From the NCBI GenBank assembly GCA_937901965.1, contig CALGSW010000016.1, positions 1 through 64,000 on the forward strand: a DNA stretch of 64,000 nucleotides. The letters run 5' to 3'. The DNA comes from an uncultured Bacteroidota bacterium (GTDB lineage: Bacteria; Bacteroidota; Bacteroidia; Bacteroidales; UBA932). The position numbers and the translations under genes were made by a program. Of this stretch, positions 45,469 through 56,605 are shown piece after piece. The notes beneath the pieces were generated by a model. It had not been told where the DNA came from. It worked only from the letters and a program-made list of their open reading frames with translations, and did not search any database. Numbering within the stretch: position 1 is the stretch's first letter; each line of letters begins with the position of its first letter.

Positions 45469-46482
45469 TTAATCTTTTTTAACGCTGAGCATTCCGCATG
45501 CAGCCATAATATCTTCACCTCTTGATGTCCTTATGGTGGTAATAACGCCTGAACGGCTCAGCCTGTCCCTGAACATCTCCATAACTGGAAGAGGAGTTGT
45601 TCTCAAAGGAAAATCCGGGATTTCGTGAAATCTGATAAGGTTCACCCGGCACTCTATTCCCTTTAACATTCTGGTAATTGCGTCAGCATGTCTCTTTGAA
45701 TCATTCCAGCCGTCAAACATTATATACTCAAAGCTCACTCTTCTTTGTCCGGAAAAATCATAATCCTTAAGCATTTCAATTGTATTTGAAATTGGCCAGG
45801 CCTTTTGCATAGGCATCAGCTCAATCCGCTCCTCTTCAAATGGATTGTGGAGGGAGACTGCAAGATGACATTTTGAATTATCCAGGAAGTTCTTGAGTGC
45901 AGGAGTAACACCTATTGTGGAGATAGTAACTCTTTTGGGACTCCATCCAAATCCCCAGTCTGATGTAATGATTTCAACAGCCTTCATTACCTCCTGATAG
46001 TTGTCAAGGGGCTCTCCCATTCCCATAAATACAGCATTTGTAAGCTGATCACTCTCTTCAACATTGATAAACTGAGAAATAATTTCAGAGGCAGATAAGT
46101 TCCCCCTGAATCCCATCCTCCCCGTCATGCAGAATCTGCAAGCCATTTTACAACCTGATTGTGAGGAGACGCAGAGAGTTCTTCTCTCCTCTTCCGGAAT
46201 CATTACACTCTCTACAGGAGTGCCGTTAAGAGAAGGGAAGAGATATTTTTTTGTTCCGTCAGATGAAATCTGACAATCAACGGGCGCAAAGCCTCCTACC
46301 TGATAACTCTCAGCAAGAAGAGTTCTGGCCAGTTTTGAGAGGTTGGTCATATCCTCAATATCTGACACCCTTTTTTTGTATATCCACCCAACAATCTGAC
46401 CAGCCGTATAGCCAGGAAGAGCAAGCTCTTCCACAACTTTTTTAATCTCGGCCGGAGTCATTCCCAGTAGCCATTTTTTCAT
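45469..46482 (-). CDS. rlmN: 23S rRNA (adenine-C2)-methyltransferase RlmN
   Basis: 337 residues, radical-SAM enzyme methylating A2503 of 23S rRNA and A37 of some tRNAs. Seen: N-terminal accessory domain, the CxxxCxxC cluster in [17 protein letters not shown] (about 110-126), [15 protein letters not shown] (about 145), [24 protein letters not shown] and the second catalytic Cys region [16 protein letters not shown] near the end. First gene of the minus-strand run toward fumarase. The intergenic space to recA is 66 bp. Confidence 0.95.
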   Translation of the reverse strand: MKKWLLGMTPAEIKKVVEELALPGYTAGQIVGWIYKKRVSDIEDMTNLSKLARTLLAESYQVGGFAPVDCQISSDGTKKYLFPSLNGTPVESVMIPEEERRTLCVSSQSGCKMACRFCMTGRMGFRGNLSASEIISQFINVEESDQLTNAVFMGMGEPLDNYQEVMKAVEIITSDWGFGWSPKRVTISTIGVTPALKNFLDNSKCHLAVSLHNPFEEERIELMPMQKAWPISNTIEMLKDYDFSGQRRVSFEYIMFDGWNDSKRHADAITRMLKGIECRVNLIRFHEIPDFPLRTTPLPVMEMFRDRLSRSGVITTIRTSRGEDIMAACGMLSVKKD

Positions 46483-46516
46483 TCGGCAAATTTAGGTAAA
46501 ATTGAAAATCATTTGT

Positions 46517-46524
46517 TATTTTTG
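46517..46524 (+). promoter_or_regulatory. Candidate -7 box for recA
   Basis: TATTTTTG matches TAnnTTTG and lies 24 bp before the recA ATG at 46549. The -33 element is poor, and no LexA-like palindrome is obvious in the 66-bp gap. Confidence 0.4.
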
Positions 46525-46548
46525 TGGGAATTTAAAACTATTATCATT

Positions 46549-47583
46549 ATGGCTAAAGAGAGCGCAGAAGTAAAGAGAGGCGCAGAGATTGCTCCTGAGA
46601 AGCTAAAAGCTTTACAGGCAACTCTGGACAAGATTGAGAAGGATTACGGGAAGGGTACTGTTATGAAGATGGGAGAGCAGCCAAAATGGGAGGTAAGCAC
46701 TATTGCATCAGGCTCTATATCTCTGGATAATGCCTTGGGAATAGGAGGATATCCCAGAGGTAGAGTCGTTGAAATATATGGACCTGAGTCCAGCGGTAAA
46801 ACTACACTTGCAATACATGCAGTTGCAGAGGCTCAAAAGCAGGGTGGGATAGCGGCTATTATTGACGCTGAACATGCATTTGACAGAACTTATGCAAAGA
46901 AACTCGGCGTTAATGTGGATACTCTCCTCATATCACAGCCGGATAACGGAGAGCAGGCACTGGAGATTGCAGATCATCTTATAAGATCCGGTGCTATTGA
47001 TATTATTGTGATAGACTCAGTTGCTGCCCTTACTCCTAAAGCAGAAATTGAGGGAGAGATGGGTGATTCAAAAATGGGTCTTCAGGCAAGACTTATGAGC
47101 CAGGCTATGAGGAAACTGACAGCAAACATAAGTAAGACTAACACATGCTGTATTTTTATCAATCAGCTCAGAGATAAAATTGGAGTCATGTTTGGTAATC
47201 CGGAGACAACTACAGGAGGTAATGCACTTAAGTTTTATGCATCAGTAAGGGTTGACGTAAGAAGAATAACCCAGCTAAAAGATGGAGAAGAGGCAACAGG
47301 CAACAGAGTAAGAGCTAAAATTGTAAAGAACAAAATGGCTCCTCCGTTTAAAAAGGCTGAATTTGACATTGTTTTTGGCGAAGGTATTTCCAAACTCGGA
47401 GAGATTGTAGACTTAGGTGTTGAATTTGAGATAATAAAAAAGAGCGGATCCTGGTTCAGTTACGGTGATGCAAAAATCGGTCAGGGCAGAGAGGCTGTAA
47501 AACAGATTCTGACCGATAATCCTGAACTCATGAGTGAGGTTGAGGAGAAGATTCGCTTAAAGCTTAAAGAGATTAAAGACTAA
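46549..47583 (+). CDS. recA: Recombinase RecA
   Basis: 344 residues from [10 protein letters not shown]; an upstream in-frame start at 46513 lies before the promoter box and is rejected. Seen: Walker [14 protein letters not shown] (about 83), the MAW-like segment IDAEHAFD, Walker [17 protein letters not shown] (about 160), L2 loop [20 protein letters not shown] (about 220) and the C-terminal domain. RecA drives homologous recombination. First gene of recA-trpS-dnaG-metG; the next gene begins 3 bp after its stop. Confidence 0.98.
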   Translation: MAKESAEVKRGAEIAPEKLKALQATLDKIEKDYGKGTVMKMGEQPKWEVSTIASGSISLDNALGIGGYPRGRVVEIYGPESSGKTTLAIHAVAEAQKQGGIAAIIDAEHAFDRTYAKKLGVNVDTLLISQPDNGEQALEIADHLIRSGAIDIIVIDSVAALTPKAEIEGEMGDSKMGLQARLMSQAMRKLTANISKTNTCCIFINQLRDKIGVMFGNPETTTGGNALKFYASVRVDVRRITQLKDGEEATGNRVRAKIVKNKMAPPFKKAEFDIVFGEGISKLGEIVDLGVEFEIIKKSGSWFSYGDAKIGQGREAVKQILTDNPELMSEVEEKIRLKLKEIKD

Positions 47584-47586
47584 GGG

Positions 47587-48576
47587 ATGGAGATTGTATT
47601 AAGCGGCATAAGATCGACAGGACACCTGCATCTGGGCAACTATTTTGGAGCTCTCAGAAATTATATAAAAATGCAGAATGAGTACAACTGCTTCTTTTTC
47701 ATAGCAGACTTGCACTCTCTTACCACTCATCCCCACCCGGATGATTTCCATTCAGGAGTCAAGACAATACTTGCGGAATATCTGGCCTCCGGACTTGATC
47801 CTCAGAAATCGGCCATCTTCATCCAGAGCGATGTACCGGAAATTGTTGAACTCTATGTTCTGCTGAATATGATTGCATATAAGGGAGAACTGGAGAGAAC
47901 CGCCTCATTCAAAGAGAAGGTAAGAAAGAATCCGGATAATGTTAATGCAGGCCTGCTCACATATCCGGTTCTTATGGCAGCTGACATTCTTGTTCACAGG
48001 GCACATAAAGTTCCGGTTGGAAAAGATCAGGAGCAACACCTTGAGATTGCCAGACTTCTTGCCAGGAGGTTTAACAACCTCTATGGTGCTGAGGTTTTTC
48101 CTGAACCTCAGGCATTTAACTTTGGAAGCGACCTTGTTAAAGTACCTGGGCTTGATGGGAGCGGAAAGATGGGAAAGAGTGAGGGAAATGGTATATATCT
48201 GTATGATGACGAAAAGACAATTCACAAAAAGGTGATGAAAGCTGTGACAGATGCAGGACCTACAGAGCCAAACAGTAAAATGCCCGAGGCAGTTGAGAAT
48301 CTCTTCACCCTGCTTAAAATTGTCTCTGAGAAGGAGATAGTTGAGCACTTTGTAAACGCTTATAATAATTGTTCAATCAGATACGGAGATCTCAAAAAAC
48401 AACTTGCTGCAGATATTTGCAGACACACTCTGCCTATCAGAGAGAGAATTGATGATATTTCATCTGATTCTGAGTACCTGAAACGAGTGGTGAGAGATGG
48501 AAGAGACAGAGCCCGTGCCAGTGCCTCTGCAACTCTGGCCGAGGCTAAAAAAGCGGTAGGCTTCAGGAGCTTCTGA
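47587..48576 (+). CDS. trpS: Tryptophanyl-tRNA synthetase
   Basis: 329 residues, class Ic synthetase. Seen: GIRSTGHLHLGNYFGALRNY at the N terminus (HIGH-like HLGN), LLTYPVLMAADILVHRAHKV, PVGKDQEQHLEIARLLARRF and the KMSKS-like KMGKSEGNGIYLYD (about 200). Charges tRNA-Trp. It is 3 bp after recA and 7 bp before dnaG. Confidence 0.97.
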   Translation: MEIVLSGIRSTGHLHLGNYFGALRNYIKMQNEYNCFFFIADLHSLTTHPHPDDFHSGVKTILAEYLASGLDPQKSAIFIQSDVPEIVELYVLLNMIAYKGELERTASFKEKVRKNPDNVNAGLLTYPVLMAADILVHRAHKVPVGKDQEQHLEIARLLARRFNNLYGAEVFPEPQAFNFGSDLVKVPGLDGSGKMGKSEGNGIYLYDDEKTIHKKVMKAVTDAGPTEPNSKMPEAVENLFTLLKIVSEKEIVEHFVNAYNNCSIRYGDLKKQLAADICRHTLPIRERIDDISSDSEYLKRVVRDGRDRARASASATLAEAKKAVGFRSF

Positions 48577-48583
48577 CTTGTAA

Positions 48584-50542
48584 ATGATCAGTAAAACAAC
48601 CATAGCGAGAATTCTGGACAGTGCCCAGATTGTTGATGTAATTAGTGACTTTGTTTCATTGAGACGAAGGGGTGCAAACTATACGGCTTGCTGCCCTTTT
48701 CATAATGAAAAGACTCCTTCATTCTCTGTCTCTCCGTCTAAGGGTATATATAAGTGCTTTGGATGCGGAAAGGCTGGAAATACAGTCAATTTCATTATGG
48801 AGCATGAGCACCTTACCTATGTTGAGGCACTTAAGTTTCTTGGAAGAAAGTATGGAATTGAAGTTGAGGAGAGAGAGGAGAGCGAAGCCGAAATTCAGCA
48901 AAGGTTAAAGAGTGAGAGTTTACTGGTTGTATCTGAATTTGCCAGGGACTTTTATGTAAACTCTTTATGGAATTCGCAACGAGGAAGGAGTGTTGCTCTG
49001 AGCTATTTTCAGGAGAGGGGATTTTCAGAAGAGACTATTAAAAAATTCCAGCTGGGATGGGCTCCGGAGGGTAGGGATGGCTCTATGGCATCTGCAGCAC
49101 TCAGAGCGGGATACAAAAAAGAGTACATCATCTCATCCGGCCTTGGAGTAGAGAGAGAGCAGACAGGTGAGCTGGCAGACAGATTCTATGACAGGGTAAT
49201 GTTTCCTATTCACTCCCTTACGGGAAGGATTATTGCCTTTGGAGGGAGAACTCTCAGGACGGACAAGAATATTGCAAAGTACATAAACTCTCCAGAAACG
49301 GAGATTTACAATAAGAGCCGGTCTCTATACGGAATTTACTTTGCAAAAAGTTCCATTGCCAGACATCAGAAGTGCTATCTGGTAGAGGGATATACAGATG
49401 TGATTTCCCTTGTTCAGTCCGGGGTTGAGAATGTAGTTGCCTCCAGCGGAACATCTCTTACATCTGAGCAAGTAAGACTTATAAGGAGGTTCGCCCCAAG
49501 TGTAACGATACTTTATGATAGTGATCCGGCCGGAATAAAGGCATCTTTAAGGGGGATTGACATGTTACTGGAAGAGGGATTACAGGTTAGGGTAGTTCTT
49601 TTTCCCGAGGGAGAGGATCCGGACTCATATGCGAGAAGTAATTCATCAGCTCAGTTAAAGGATTTTCTGGAAAGATCGGAAAAAGATTTTATTGAGTTTA
49701 AAATTGAACTCCTTTCACAAGAGGCAGACAAAGACCCAATAAAAAGAAGACAGCTTATAAACGAAGTAGTTACAAGTATTTCTGTAATACCGGATGCGAT
49801 TACAAGAGCTGTCTATATTGAAGAGTGTAGCATTAAACTGAAGTTCGACCAGAACCTGCTGGCACGAGAGGTAAATAAACTTAGAAAAGTAAGGCTGCCA
49901 AACAGTAATTTTGGCAGGGATCAGGACTATAAAGAGAGCCTCCCACTCACACAGATACCTGATATTGACACCGGTGAGAGTCTTCCTGTATTTGTAAGAG
50001 ATGTCTACTATGAGCCCGCTGAGAAGGAGCTGCTTTACTATCTTCTGAAATTTGGAGAATTTCCCCTTTACGGGACTGAGGATGGTGCCATCTCTCCAAT
50101 TTCTGTGTCACAGTTTATCCTCAATGAACTTCAGACTGATGACCTGGAATTCCAGAACCTTTTGTATAAAAACATGTTTGAAGAGTACTACAAGGTTAGA
50201 GAGATGGCACAGGAGGAGATACAAAAACACTTTACAAATCATCCGGATCCTGCTATTGTGTCACTTACATCTTCGATACTGATTCAGGAGCATAGTCTTA
50301 ATATTAAACAATTTGTCGCCTCGCTGATCCCTGAAGAGAAAGTTCTGTCCATAGTTGTACCTAAAGCCATAATGATATATAAGGCAAAAATCACATCTAT
50401 TGCATATCAGGATATGTGGGATTTACTTAAAAGGACACCTCCCGATGACGAGGTGATGCAGAAGGAGCTGATGAAAAATATTCAGACACTCCTGTCGGTA
50501 AGAAATACGCTCTCTAAAGAGCTGAACAGATTAACAATATAA
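48584..50542 (+). CDS. dnaG: DNA primase
   Basis: 652 residues. Makes RNA primers at replication forks. Order: CHC2 zinc-binding domain with [19 protein letters not shown] and [15 protein letters not shown] (about 38-72), the catalytic core with SGLGVE and [26 protein letters not shown] with [17 protein letters not shown] (about 267) and [20 protein letters not shown] (about 315), and a C-terminal helicase-binding helical region (about 470-652). It starts 7 bp after trpS. Confidence 0.97.
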   Translation: MISKTTIARILDSAQIVDVISDFVSLRRRGANYTACCPFHNEKTPSFSVSPSKGIYKCFGCGKAGNTVNFIMEHEHLTYVEALKFLGRKYGIEVEEREESEAEIQQRLKSESLLVVSEFARDFYVNSLWNSQRGRSVALSYFQERGFSEETIKKFQLGWAPEGRDGSMASAALRAGYKKEYIISSGLGVEREQTGELADRFYDRVMFPIHSLTGRIIAFGGRTLRTDKNIAKYINSPETEIYNKSRSLYGIYFAKSSIARHQKCYLVEGYTDVISLVQSGVENVVASSGTSLTSEQVRLIRRFAPSVTILYDSDPAGIKASLRGIDMLLEEGLQVRVVLFPEGEDPDSYARSNSSAQLKDFLERSEKDFIEFKIELLSQEADKDPIKRRQLINEVVTSISVIPDAITRAVYIEECSIKLKFDQNLLAREVNKLRKVRLPNSNFGRDQDYKESLPLTQIPDIDTGESLPVFVRDVYYEPAEKELLYYLLKFGEFPLYGTEDGAISPISVSQFILNELQTDDLEFQNLLYKNMFEEYYKVREMAQEEIQKHFTNHPDPAIVSLTSSILIQEHSLNIKQFVASLIPEEKVLSIVVPKAIMIYKAKITSIAYQDMWDLLKRTPPDDEVMQKELMKNIQTLLSVRNTLSKELNRLTI

Positions 50543-50553
50543 TTTACTATACA

Positions 50554-52614
50554 ATGGAAAAGAGCTACAAAAGACACCTGATTACAGCAGCCCTTCCCTA
50601 CGCAAACGGGGCAGTTCATATTGGTCACCTTGCAGGGGTATATATACCTGCAGACATATATGCCAGATACCTCAGAATGCGTGGAAGAGATGTAAAATTT
50701 ATTTGTGGCTCAGATGAGCACGGTGTTCCTATAACAATTAAAGCCAAGCAACAGAACTCAACTCCTCAGGAGGTGGTGGACAAATATCATCTGATTATTC
50801 ATGACTCTTTTGAGAGACTTGGTATCAGTTTTGACATCTATTCCCGTACCAGCTCAGAAATACACCACAAAACAGCCTCTGAATTTTTCAGAAAACTGTA
50901 TGATGATGGTAAATTTATTGAGCGTGAAAGTGAACAATACTTTGATGAAGAGGCAAACCATTTTCTTGCAGACAGATATATTACCGGTACCTGCCCTAAA
51001 TGCGGGGCTGAAAACGCTTATGGTGACCAATGTGAAAAATGCGGCAGCACTTTAAGCCCTAATGAGCTTATCAATCCAAAATCTGCACTTAGCGGCAGTA
51101 CTCCTGTGTTAAGAAAAACCTCTCACTGGTATCTCCCTCTTGATCAATATGAACCCTGGCTGAGAGAATGGATTCTGGAACAGCATAAAGAGTGGAAAAC
51201 AAATGTCTACGGGCAGTGCAAATCATGGCTGGATAGCGGACTGCAGCCAAGAGCAGTAAGCAGGGACCTTGACTGGGGCGTACCTGTACCGGTTGAAGGT
51301 GCAGAGGGTAAGGTTCTTTATGTTTGGTTTGACGCTCCTATAGGTTATATTTCAAACACAATTGAACTTATGCCAGATGAGTGGGAGAAGTGGTGGAAAA
51401 GTGAAGATACAAGGTTACTCCATTTTATAGGAAAAGATAACATTGTATTTCATTGCATTGTATTCCCCTCTATGCTCAAAGCGTACGGAGACGGATATAT
51501 CCTCCCTGACAATGTTCCGGCAAATGAGTTTCTCAATCTGGAGGGTAATAAAATTTCAACATCCAGAAACTGGGCAGTATGGCTTCATGAATATTTGGAT
51601 GAATTCCCGGGAAAAGAGGATGTTTTGAGGTATGTATTATGTGCAAATGCCCCTGAGACAAAGGACAACGATTTCACATGGAAGGACTTCCAGACCAGAA
51701 ATAACAGTGAACTGGTTGCGATCCTGGGTAACTTTGTCAACAGGGCTGTGGTCCTAACTCATAAATATTTTAACGGAGAGGTTCCTTCTCATCTTAAGAG
51801 TGATCCCATAGATGTTGAGACCCTGGCTCAGATTCCGGTTATTAAGAGTAATATTGAGGAGAGCCTTGAGAATTTCAAATTCAGAGAAGCATTAAAAGAG
51901 GCAATGAACCTTGCAAGACTGGGAAATAAATACCTTGCCGACACTGAACCATGGAAACTTGCCAAGACAGATATGGAGAGAGTGGCAACAATTCTGAATA
52001 CCTCGCTTCAAATTTGTGCCAGTCTGGCAATAGCTTTTGAGCCCTTCCTGCCCCACACGACTCAAAAACTCTCATATATGCTTAATTTGAAGAGTAGAAA
52101 CTGGGAAGATCTTGGATCAGATTCGGTTCTTATGCCGGGCCATAAAATTAATGACGCAAGACTTCTGTTTGAGAAAATTGAAGACGAGGCCATTAACCAC
52201 CAGCTTGCAAAACTTGAAGCACAAAGACCAAAGGCAGAAGAGAGCTCACAAGAGGACTCTTCTAAAGTAATTGTAGCCCCTGTAAAAGATGAGTGCTCCT
52301 ATGATGAATTTATGAAGATGGATATTCGTACTGCTACAGTACTGGAAGCTGAGAGGGTGCCTAAGACAGACAAACTTCTTAAACTGTTGATAGATACAGG
52401 CATTGATCAGAGAACTATCGTCTCCGGTATAGCTGAATACTATACCCCGGAAGAGATGGTGGGCAAACAAATATGCATACTGGCAAACCTTGCACCAAGA
52501 AAAATAAAAGGTATTGAATCAAAGGGAATGATTCTTATGGCAAAAGAGGAGAGTGGAAAGATGAGAATTGTTACACCTGAAGAGAGGCTTGCAAACGGGA
52601 GCTGTATAAATTAA
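50554..52614 (+). CDS. metG: Methionyl-tRNA synthetase with C-terminal tRNA-binding domain
   Basis: 686 residues. Seen: [20 protein letters not shown] with the HIGH motif (about 21), a zinc knuckle [19 protein letters not shown] (about 148), the KMSKS-equivalent [12 protein letters not shown] (about 332), the anticodon-binding domain, and an EMAP-II/Trbp111-like dimerisation domain (about 585-686) starting [20 protein letters not shown]. Charges initiator and elongator tRNA-Met. The signature KISTS instead of KMSKS is common in this MetRS subgroup. Last gene of the plus-strand operon, converging on the kinase gene. Confidence 0.97.
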   Translation: MEKSYKRHLITAALPYANGAVHIGHLAGVYIPADIYARYLRMRGRDVKFICGSDEHGVPITIKAKQQNSTPQEVVDKYHLIIHDSFERLGISFDIYSRTSSEIHHKTASEFFRKLYDDGKFIERESEQYFDEEANHFLADRYITGTCPKCGAENAYGDQCEKCGSTLSPNELINPKSALSGSTPVLRKTSHWYLPLDQYEPWLREWILEQHKEWKTNVYGQCKSWLDSGLQPRAVSRDLDWGVPVPVEGAEGKVLYVWFDAPIGYISNTIELMPDEWEKWWKSEDTRLLHFIGKDNIVFHCIVFPSMLKAYGDGYILPDNVPANEFLNLEGNKISTSRNWAVWLHEYLDEFPGKEDVLRYVLCANAPETKDNDFTWKDFQTRNNSELVAILGNFVNRAVVLTHKYFNGEVPSHLKSDPIDVETLAQIPVIKSNIEESLENFKFREALKEAMNLARLGNKYLADTEPWKLAKTDMERVATILNTSLQICASLAIAFEPFLPHTTQKLSYMLNLKSRNWEDLGSDSVLMPGHKINDARLLFEKIEDEAINHQLAKLEAQRPKAEESSQEDSSKVIVAPVKDECSYDEFMKMDIRTATVLEAERVPKTDKLLKLLIDTGIDQRTIVSGIAEYYTPEEMVGKQICILANLAPRKIKGIESKGMILMAKEESGKMRIVTPEERLANGSCIN

Positions 52615-52629
52615 TCGGTCTAAGAACTT

Positions 52630-54774
52630 TTAATCTTGAGGGAGGGTCAGGAAGAATGTACTGCCCTCCCCTACTTTTGATTCTACCCATAGATGGCCCC
52701 CCAGAATTTCAGCAAAAAGTTTTGAGATAGACAACCCAAGACCTGTTCCTTCAAACTCATTTTCAGAAGTTGAATGAGCTTGTACAAATCTGTCAAAAAC
52801 TACTTGCAGTTTGTCTTCCGGAATTCCAATTCCGGTATCTTTCACAAAAATCGTGAAATTATCAATCCCTGTTGTATAGCCAATCTCAACATATCCCTCT
52901 TTGGTGAATTTTATTGCATTGCCTATAAGATTCGTTAAAATTTGATTGAGTTTTACTTTATCTGTATTCACAATAAATGCTTCCGGCACACCACAGGATA
53001 TCCTCAAATCCAATTTTGTAGTATTTGCTTTAAAAAAGCCATGCAGCTCTGTAAGAAGTTCATTAAGATTGAATACACTTTTTGAAATTACTACCTGGCC
53101 AGCTTCAATTCTTGAAATATCAAGTACGTCATTTATTGTTGCAAGCAGTCTGTCTGCACTTTTTGAAATAATTTCAAGATATCCCTTATGTTCCGGATCT
53201 TCAACCTCTTCCAGAAGAAGATTTGCAAAACCCATTATACCATTCATTGGGGTTCTTATCTCATGGCTCATATTGGCAAGGAAGGAGCTTTTTAGTTTAT
53301 CGCTCTCCTCTGCTTTAAGTTTTGCCTCTTTAAGAATTTCAATATTTTTGATTCTCTCAATAAATATCCCAATGTTATTTGCAAAAATCTCCAGCAGTGC
53401 CAGGTCATCTTCATTATAGGCCTTGGAGTCCTCATAATCCTGAACAACAATCACCCCTATTACCTCCTGAAAATTCACATCAAACAGAGGAGCTCCCATC
53501 CAGACAGATGAATCTGTCCCATACGTTGAGAAAATCAAACCATCCTTCCTGAGGTTCTCTTCAATATTTAAATTAATGATCTTTCCCTTCCCGCTCCTCC
53601 TTACATAATCAGTCAAAGATCCATGAAGTGACTCTGTAAAACCGGGTTCAATAATATCAACCTCGTCAACGAAGTAGGGATAGCTATATACATCTCCCAC
53701 CTTGTCATACATTGCCACGTATATATTTTTAGCAGAGATTATTGTTCCTAACTGATGATGAACCTCTTCAAGGAACTTGGCTAAATTTGTCTGACTCAGG
53801 GAGCTTCTTGATATGCTCAGAATAGCCTCCTGCACCTCTCTTTTTTGTGCAGCCGATGTCAGGTCTCTGACAACACCTCCCACACCATAATTGCCGGATT
53901 CAAGAATAACCGGAAACTTGGTAGCTTCATACAGTCTTGGTCCGAATCTCTCCTCTATTTTTACCGTTACATTTTTATCCAGGACTTCGTTATCAGATAT
54001 CATTACATCATCAAGATCACCCTCAACAAGAAGTTCTCCGTCTGTTTTGCCGAGAACTTCATTAGCACTTTTTCCAAAAAATTGAAGAAGTGCATCATTT
54101 ACCTCTATATATCTGAAATTATTATCCTTAATAAACATCATATCCTTACTTGCATTGAAGAAGGATGTCTTACGCTCCTCTGCCTCTTTATATTTAGCAG
54201 TACTTTCAAATCTGTCAATATTTGTAAGCATCACTATTCCCAGAAAAACAGTAGCGATAGGATAGGCTGTTATTACTACAGGACCTACATTAATAAAAGT
54301 ACTCAGCCTCAGCTCTGCAGGCAGAAATATCATATCTGCTATCATCAATACATGGGTTAGAAGTCCGAGCATAAGTAACTCCTTAACTCTGTTCTTCTTG
54401 TACCAGTTCTTCCTTAAGGCACCCCATAGTATACCTGTTGCTCCGGAGGTAAGGATTGAGGCTACCCCCATAACAATTCCGTCTCCAGCCATATAAATCC
54501 TGTAGAGAGCGGTTGTTGCCATTGCAATAATTGTGGGAATAGGACCGACAATCAGCCCCGATACAGCGAGTAGAATGGATCTGGAATCAAATACAAGTCC
54601 GGGCTGCAAAGTCCATGGTGAAAGCATTAAAACTATACCAACCATTCCAACTAAAACACCAAGGGAGATCTCCATGACACCCTTATACTGATTAACAGGC
54701 TTGAGTCCAAAGAGATAATGCAGCATTGACAATGCCAGCAGAATGGATATGTTGTGAATAATTCCCAGTACCAT
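52630..54774 (-). CDS. Membrane sensor histidine kinase (5TMR-LYT, PAS, GAF)
   Basis: 714 residues. Five to six helices in residues 1-185 in the 5TMR-LYT pattern (FDSRSILLAVSGLIVGPIPT, LYRIYMAGDGIVMGVASILT), known from LytS-like sensors. Then a PAS domain (about 200-305), a GAF domain (about 325-470), a HisKA with phospho-acceptor His504 in FLANMSHEIRTPMNGIMGFA, and HATPase_c with LIGNAIKFTKEGYVEIGYT, DTGIGIPEDKL and GTGLGLSISKLFAEILGG. No receiver domain or response regulator is encoded nearby. It starts 55 bp after the second hydrogenase, on the same strand, with its own -7 box, so it may be linked to hydrogenase control. Confidence 0.92.
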   Translation of the reverse strand: MVLGIIHNISILLALSMLHYLFGLKPVNQYKGVMEISLGVLVGMVGIVLMLSPWTLQPGLVFDSRSILLAVSGLIVGPIPTIIAMATTALYRIYMAGDGIVMGVASILTSGATGILWGALRKNWYKKNRVKELLMLGLLTHVLMIADMIFLPAELRLSTFINVGPVVITAYPIATVFLGIVMLTNIDRFESTAKYKEAEERKTSFFNASKDMMFIKDNNFRYIEVNDALLQFFGKSANEVLGKTDGELLVEGDLDDVMISDNEVLDKNVTVKIEERFGPRLYEATKFPVILESGNYGVGGVVRDLTSAAQKREVQEAILSISRSSLSQTNLAKFLEEVHHQLGTIISAKNIYVAMYDKVGDVYSYPYFVDEVDIIEPGFTESLHGSLTDYVRRSGKGKIINLNIEENLRKDGLIFSTYGTDSSVWMGAPLFDVNFQEVIGVIVVQDYEDSKAYNEDDLALLEIFANNIGIFIERIKNIEILKEAKLKAEESDKLKSSFLANMSHEIRTPMNGIMGFANLLLEEVEDPEHKGYLEIISKSADRLLATINDVLDISRIEAGQVVISKSVFNLNELLTELHGFFKANTTKLDLRISCGVPEAFIVNTDKVKLNQILTNLIGNAIKFTKEGYVEIGYTTGIDNFTIFVKDTGIGIPEDKLQVVFDRFVQAHSTSENEFEGTGLGLSISKLFAEILGGHLWVESKVGEGSTFFLTLPQD

Positions 54775-54785
54775 AATATACTTAG

Positions 54786-54793
54786 CAAATATA
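54786..54793 (-). promoter_or_regulatory. Candidate -7 box for the histidine kinase gene
   Basis: TATATTTG on the minus strand, a perfect TAnnTTTG box 11 bp before the ATG at 54774, which would leave only a very short leader. No -33 box is recognised. Confidence 0.35.
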
Positions 54794-54829
54794 ACGAATA
54801 GAATGATACTGGGAATAATTATTCAGCTT

Positions 54830-56602
54830 TTAATAAACCCCTCTCTCTGTGTAGTCAGTATGAAGTAGTTCATGGGAAACGTGACCCAGCGGCTCTTTAA
54901 GAAATACATCATATAACTCTTTTATTGCAGGATTGTCATGAGATTTTCTTAAAGGTTTTATTGAGTCCTCTTTATAAATTGAGTTAGCCCTCTTCTGCCG
55001 TATCTCCCATGTAGTAGGTATTGGCTGTCCGCCACCACCAAGACATCCGCCGGGACATGTCATAACCTCAATAAAAGCATATGGTGACTTGCCCTCCTCT
55101 ATCTGGTCAAGCAGCACCCTTGCATTTTTTAAAGTATGAGCAACGGCGACCTTTAGTTTTGTACCGTTTACATCAAGTTCCGCCTCTTTAATTCCGTCAA
55201 ATCCTCTTACAACCTTAAGATTCAGATCCGGAAGAGGTTTTCCCGCCACAACCTCATATGCTGTTCTTACAGCCGCCTCCATTACCCCGCCGGTAGCTGC
55301 AAAGATAGCTCCGGCTCCGGTTGAGATACCGAGCGGATGGTCAAAGTCCTCTTCCGGAAGATTTTTAAAATCTACTCCTGTCATCTTGAACATCCTCGCC
55401 AGCTCTCTTGTGGTAAGAACGTAATCAACGTCAAAAAATGACTCCTTCTCTGAGAGGTTCATCTTATCTTTCCACCAATGGTAAGCCGATTGCATTTCCG
55501 GCCTTTTACACTCAAATTTCTTGGCAGTACATGGCATTATGGACACCACTACCAGCCTTCTTGGATCTATGCCCATTTTCTCTGCATAGTATGTTTTAGC
55601 AACTGCTCCAAACATCTGCTGAGGAGACTTGCAAGTGGAGAGATGACCAAGTGACTTGGGGTAAAAATGCTCAATAAACTTTATCCATCCTGGAGAGCAG
55701 GAGGTTACCATTGGTAATTTCCCATTAGTTGTAAGGCGTCTGATAAGCTCATGCCCCTCTTCCATTATGGTAAGGTCAGCAGTAAACTGAGTATCAAAAA
55801 CCTTGTCAAATCCCAACCGTCTTAATGCAGAAACCATCTGACCGGTAACAAGTGCACCATCTTCCATGCCCATTGCCTCACCTATTCCCACACGGATTGC
55901 CGGCGCAGTCTGCACAATCACAACCTTATTCTCATCATAAATATCCTTAAACAGATGGTGAGACTCATCTCTCTCAACAATTGCCCCCGTAGGACAAACC
56001 AGTGCACACTGTCCGCAGTTGGTACAGGCAACATTGCCCAGCCCCTTGTCCTTGTAAGTTGCAATTTTTGATTTGAGGCCTCTCCCGGCAAAGTCTATTG
56101 CATAGACTGTTTGAACATCGGCACAAACAGCTACGCAACGGCCACAAAGTATACACTTATTTGGGTCCCGTATAAGAGACAATGAAGTTTCATCTTTTGC
56201 TGCAACAGGTTTTGTCATATCAAAAGGTGTCTCCCTAACACCAAGGACCGAGGAGAGATCCTGTAATTCACAATTTCCGTTTCTGTCACACATTAAACAG
56301 TCCTTAGGGTGATTTGCCAGCATCAACTGCAAATTCATAATGCGCGCCTGGTTAATTGCAGGAGAGTGTGTTCTAATCTCCATTCCGTCAGCCGCAGATG
56401 CAACACAACTCCTTACAAGACTCTTTGCACCCTTGACTTCAACAACACAAATACCACAAGAGGCATTTGATGAGATATCCTTCAGATAGCACAGTGAAGG
56501 GACACTTATTCCAAGCTCCTTGCAGCTTTCAAGTATGGTTTTACCTTCATTAATCTGATACTGCCTGCCATCAATTGTTATGCTTATTTTTCTTTTTTCC
56601 AT
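54830..56602 (-). CDS. hydA: [FeFe] hydrogenase catalytic subunit, copy 2 (downstream cassette)
   Basis: 590 residues, modular [FeFe] hydrogenase. N-terminal [2Fe-2S] domain (Cys38, 49, 52, 66), NuoG-type His/Cys [4Fe-4S] (NHPKDCLMCDRNGNCEL, about 97-113), two ferredoxin [4Fe-4S] sites (CILCGRCVAVC at 150 and CTNCGQCALVCPTGAI at 193), then the H-cluster domain: TSCSPGW (300-306), IMPCTAKKFE (355-364) and EVMTCPGGCLGGGGQP (512-527). C-terminal small-subunit segment ends HVSHELLHTDYTERG. It reduces protons or oxidises H2. All H-cluster ligands are intact. It starts 3 bp after the NuoF-GltD fusion gene. Maturases HydEFG are not in the window. Confidence 0.95.
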   Translation of the reverse strand: MEKRKISITIDGRQYQINEGKTILESCKELGISVPSLCYLKDISSNASCGICVVEVKGAKSLVRSCVASAADGMEIRTHSPAINQARIMNLQLMLANHPKDCLMCDRNGNCELQDLSSVLGVRETPFDMTKPVAAKDETSLSLIRDPNKCILCGRCVAVCADVQTVYAIDFAGRGLKSKIATYKDKGLGNVACTNCGQCALVCPTGAIVERDESHHLFKDIYDENKVVIVQTAPAIRVGIGEAMGMEDGALVTGQMVSALRRLGFDKVFDTQFTADLTIMEEGHELIRRLTTNGKLPMVTSCSPGWIKFIEHFYPKSLGHLSTCKSPQQMFGAVAKTYYAEKMGIDPRRLVVVSIMPCTAKKFECKRPEMQSAYHWWKDKMNLSEKESFFDVDYVLTTRELARMFKMTGVDFKNLPEEDFDHPLGISTGAGAIFAATGGVMEAAVRTAYEVVAGKPLPDLNLKVVRGFDGIKEAELDVNGTKLKVAVAHTLKNARVLLDQIEEGKSPYAFIEVMTCPGGCLGGGGQPIPTTWEIRQKRANSIYKEDSIKPLRKSHDNPAIKELYDVFLKEPLGHVSHELLHTDYTERGVY

Positions 56603-56605
56603 TGC

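Noticed and set aside
46487..46494. TAAATTTG box 4 bp upstream of the rlmN ATG as a leaderless promoter
   Set aside because: The match is perfect, but it would put the transcription start at or inside the start codon and no -33 box exists; a chance match in AT-rich DNA cannot be excluded.
53845..54360. 171-codon plus-strand frame inside the histidine kinase gene
   Set aside because: Antisense to well-conserved kinase domains, unusual composition, no start context; a shadow frame.
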